NCBI RefSeq assembly: GCF_013155365.1
Contig: NZ_JABJRA010000005.1
Coordinates: 248,001-312,000 of the forward strand
DNA: 64,000 nt
Direction of reading: 5' to 3'
Origin: Nocardioides sp. zg-DK7169
Lineage (GTDB): Bacteria > Actinomycetota > Actinomycetes > Propionibacteriales > Nocardioidaceae
The notes below the pieces were generated by a model. It had not been told where the DNA came from, made no database searches, and saw only the letters and a program-made list of their open reading frames with translations. Below, piece after piece: positions 62,031-64,000 of the stretch (position 1 is its first letter; the number at the start of each line of letters is the position of its first letter). The position numbers and the translations under genes were made by a program.

Positions 62031-62878
62031 AGGGCACCCGCCCGTTCCTTCTCGACCCAGCGCCGCTGCAGCCAGTCGGTGAACCGCGCCAGCGGCACGG
62101 TGAGCACCACGAAGAACAGCGCGACGACGACGTACGCCGTGTAGTTGAAGTGGTACGCCGTGTAGTCGCGCGCGGCGTACACCGCGTCGAAGGCGCCGAC
62201 GAGGGAGACCAGTGCGGTGTCCTTCTGCAGCGACACGAAGTCGTTGAGCAGCGGCGGCACCACCCGGCGCACGGCCTGCGGCACCACCACGAACCGCAGC
62301 GCCTGGCCGCGGCTCAGCCCGAGCGCGGAGGCGCTGTTGAGCTGGGAGGGGTGGATGGAGTCGATGCCCGCGCGGAAGACCTCCGCGACGTAGGCGGAGT
62401 AGGACAGCACCAGCGCGACGGCCGCCCAGAACAGCCCACTGGTGGGCAGGCCCTCCAGGCGCAGCGCCGGGACGCCGAACCCGAGCAGCAGGATCAGCAG
62501 CACCGTCGGCACGCCGCGCAGCACGTCGGTCCACAGCACCGCGACGATGCGCAGCGGGGTGAGCAGCGCGGACCGCGAGACGCGGACCAGCGCCAGCGCC
62601 AGGCCGATCAGCAGGATGAACGGCTCGGCGGCGAGGAAGATGAGCACGTTCTTCCAGAACACTCCCCAGATGTCGGGCAGCACGTCCCGGGCGTGCCCAG
62701 GGTCGAAGAACGTCTCACGCACCCGCTCCCAGCCGGGGGTGCTAGTGACGCCCAGGGCGAGCAGCGCGAAGACGACGACGGTCGCGGCCGTCGCCACCAG
62801 CACCGAGGATCGGCGGCGCGCCCGACGCACCCGGCGCCGCTCGAGCTCGCGCTCGCTCGGCGCCCAGGTGTCAGTCAT
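62027..62878 (-). CDS. Polar amino acid ABC transporter, permease
   Basis: 283 residues. An N-terminal span (about 26-47) and a periplasmic loop precede the HisM-type permease domain (about 75-275), with LRIVAVLWTDVLRGVPTVLL, VLSYSAYVAEVFRAGIDSIH and the EAA loop ASALGLSRGQALRFVVVPQA that docks the ATPase. A single permease gene suggests a homodimeric channel. The N-terminal 25 residues are cytosolic and very basic. Middle gene of the operon; the ATPase start overlaps its stop. Confidence 0.92.
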   Translation of the reverse strand: MTDTWAPSERELERRRVRRARRRSSVLVATAATVVVFALLALGVTSTPGWERVRETFFDPGHARDVLPDIWGVFWKNVLIFLAAEPFILLIGLALALVRVSRSALLTPLRIVAVLWTDVLRGVPTVLLILLLGFGVPALRLEGLPTSGLFWAAVALVLSYSAYVAEVFRAGIDSIHPSQLNSASALGLSRGQALRFVVVPQAVRRVVPPLLNDFVSLQKDTALVSLVGAFDAVYAARDYTAYHFNYTAYVVVALFFVVLTVPLARFTDWLQRRWVEKERAGAL

Positions 62879-62926
62879 GGGGATCAGTCAACACGGGAGG
62901 AAGGAGTGCCGGACCGGCTGTCCCGC

Positions 62927-63811
62927 TCAGGACAGCTCGGGCACGCCCACGACGTCGGAGAGCCACTCGGTCTCGATCTCCTCGAGCGTGCCGTCCTCGC
63001 GCATCTCGGCGAGCGCGGCGTCGACGCACGGGACCAGGTCGCTGCCCTTCTCGAAGAGCATGCCGAACTCCTCCTGGTCGCCGGTCTCGGGCTGGAACTG
63101 CCCGATGATCTCGGAGCCCTCGATCTCGACGGCGGAGATGTAGAAGGCGGTCGGCAGGTCGGCGAGGATCGCGTCGACCTGGCCGTTGAGCAGCGCCTGC
63201 TTGGCGGCGTTGGTGTCCTCGAAGACCAGCGGCTCGGCGCCGGGCTCGATGACCTCGCGGATCGCGGTCAGCGAGGTGGTGCCGGTCTGGGCGCCGAGCT
63301 TGAGGCCCTGGAGGTCGGAGATGCTGGACGCCTCGGCGCCGTCGGTGCCCTCGAGCGCGATCACCGCCTGGGCGGCGGAGTAGTAGCCGTCGGAGAAGTC
63401 CACGACCTCGGCGCGCGCGGGGGTGATCGAGATCTGGTTGATGTCGAAGTCGAACTTCTTCTCACCCGGCGCGTAGGAGGCGTTGAACGGCACCCGCACC
63501 CAGTCGACGTCCTGGGCGTCGAAGCCGAGGCGCTCGGCCACCTCGTAGGCCACCGCGGACTCGAAGCCCTGGCCGTTGGTGGCGTCGTTGTCGACGAACC
63601 ACGGCTCGTACGCCGGGGAGTCGGTGCCGATGGTGAGCTGGCCGTCCTTGATGAACGTCGCACCCTCGGCGCACTCAGCCGGGTCGGTCGTGGCCGCGTC
63701 CGACGAGGTCGCCGCCGGGTCGCTCGCCGTCTCGTCCTCGGGGGCGCACGCGCCGAGGAGGGCGAGGCTGAGGACGGCGGGCACGGCCAGGGAGCTACGA
63801 CGCAGACGCAT
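62927..63811 (-). CDS. Polar amino acid ABC transporter, substrate-binding lipoprotein
   Basis: 294 residues from the ATG at 63809-63811. Lipoprotein signal with C22 in LSLALLGAC, an acidic Ser/Thr linker, then the type 3 solute-binding domain: LTIGTDSPAYEPWFVDND, GFESAVAYEVAERLGFDAQD, VDFSDGYYSAAQAVIALEG and LKLGAQTGTTSLTAIREVI. It binds an amino acid (glutamine, glutamate, cystine or similar) outside the cell for the following permease. A longer start exists but would bury the signal peptide behind 46 residues. TACGAT lies 7 nt before the ATG. Confidence 0.92.
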   Translation of the reverse strand: MRLRRSSLAVPAVLSLALLGACAPEDETASDPAATSSDAATTDPAECAEGATFIKDGQLTIGTDSPAYEPWFVDNDATNGQGFESAVAYEVAERLGFDAQDVDWVRVPFNASYAPGEKKFDFDINQISITPARAEVVDFSDGYYSAAQAVIALEGTDGAEASSISDLQGLKLGAQTGTTSLTAIREVIEPGAEPLVFEDTNAAKQALLNGQVDAILADLPTAFYISAVEIEGSEIIGQFQPETGDQEEFGMLFEKGSDLVPCVDAALAEMREDGTLEEIETEWLSDVVGVPELS

Positions 63812-63818
63812 GAGGCGA

Positions 63819-63824
63819 ATCGTA
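63819..63824 (-). promoter_or_regulatory. -10 element of the amino acid ABC transporter operon
   Basis: TACGAT on the minus strand ends 7 nt before the ATG at 63811. Confidence 0.55.
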
Positions 63825-63901
63825 GGCGGCGCAGCGGCCCGGACCCACCGTGTCCGGGCCCGAGTGAGCCAGGTCACCGGCGGCGCCGTACGGCAGGTTT
63901 G

Positions 63902-63919
63902 CACCTTGTTGCATAGGTG
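63902..63919 (+). promoter_or_regulatory. Inverted repeat upstream of the PadR-like gene
   Basis: CACCT (63902-63906), 8-nt spacer, AGGTG (63915-63919), ending 15 nt before the ATG. PadR-family operators are often short arms with an 8-nt spacer, so autoregulation is plausible. Confidence 0.4.
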
Positions 63920-63934
63920 GGCCAGGGTGTCGCC

Positions 63935-64000
63935 ATGGCCCTGGACCACGCACTCCTCGTCGCGCTGCGCGAGCAGCCCGCCTCCGGCGCGGACCTCACC
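63935..64000 (+). CDS. PadR-family transcriptional regulator, cut by window edge
   Basis: Only the first 22 residues are in the window: MALDHALLVALREQPASGAD and two more. This is the characteristic opening of PadR winged-helix proteins (first helix, then PASGxxL). The rest lies beyond the right edge. It diverges from the amino acid ABC operon across a 123-bp gap that holds a short inverted repeat. Its target cannot be told from here. Confidence 0.6.
   Translation, partial: MALDHALLVALREQPASGADLT

Overview
This is one continuous, very G+C-rich chromosomal window from an actinomycete, most likely Nocardioides or another member of the Nocardioidaceae. The pointers are codon use, GTG starts, a mycothiol-type DinB/MDMPI-like protein, an MprAB-like two-component system, a SigK/RskA/fasciclin locus, two DUF222/HNH (13E12-type) genes, and GTCGAG-rich intergenic repeats. 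The genus is inferred, not proven. I see no rRNA, tRNA, CRISPR array or insertion sequence. Nearly all of the DNA is coding, and genes in operons often overlap by 4 bp.

Layout. 1-3587 (minus): bkdA-bkdB-bkdC, a branched-chain 2-oxoacid dehydrogenase operon whose last gene runs off the left edge. 3840-9030: two SRPBCC proteins, a DUF222/HNH gene under an SOS promoter, a RibD-like reductase, a cation diffusion facilitator and a Xi-class glutathionyl-hydroquinone-reductase-like protein. 9116-18097: an M15-type peptidase lipoprotein, an aromatic aminotransferase, VanZ, a GntR regulator, a holin-like protein, a low-molecular-weight tyrosine phosphatase, a fructosamine-kinase-like protein, MprA/MprB with a coupled lipoprotein, and a thioesterase. 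18125-23989: zwf, pabA-pabB and a fused PhzE/TrpEG-like chorismate enzyme. 24117-29644: a small membrane protein, a HelD/HelR-type RNA polymerase-associated ATPase, a SigE-family sigma factor with a coupled membrane protein, and a crotonase.

29718-33565 is a SigK regulon island: a membrane molybdopterin oxidoreductase, a fasciclin lipoprotein, sigK and rskA. The first two genes carry upstream motifs like the mycobacterial SigK promoter. 34374-35669 is a second DUF222/HNH copy, broken by one amber codon but keeping the same SOS promoter. 35781-38686 holds a PtpB-like phosphatase, a YihY/BrkB protein and an AEC transporter.

38851-47987 (minus) is a seven-gene operon: TetR, a TIGR03084-type protein, an AtuA-family protein, two acyl-CoA dehydrogenases and both subunits of a biotin-dependent acyl-CoA carboxylase. 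It looks like a catabolic route for branched or terpenoid acyl-CoA. Further right are a histidine phosphatase, fadA-fadB facing a divergent MerR regulator across a perfect palindrome, an NmrA-like protein, a CPBP protease, a DEAD-box helicase, CsbD, a flavin monooxygenase, a PNPOx-like protein, a glutamine amidotransferase, a CaiB-type CoA transferase, a polar amino-acid ABC transporter and the start of a PadR regulator.

The most interesting signals are regulatory. Two SOS promoters have the LexA box as the exact -35/-10 spacer. There are two SigK-type promoters. More than twenty genes have a TANNNT-like -10 element 5-8 nt before the start codon, which implies leaderless mRNAs. A family of 16-22 bp tandem repeats abuts the stop codons of minus-strand genes. 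All calls come from reading the sequence and general family knowledge; no database search was run.
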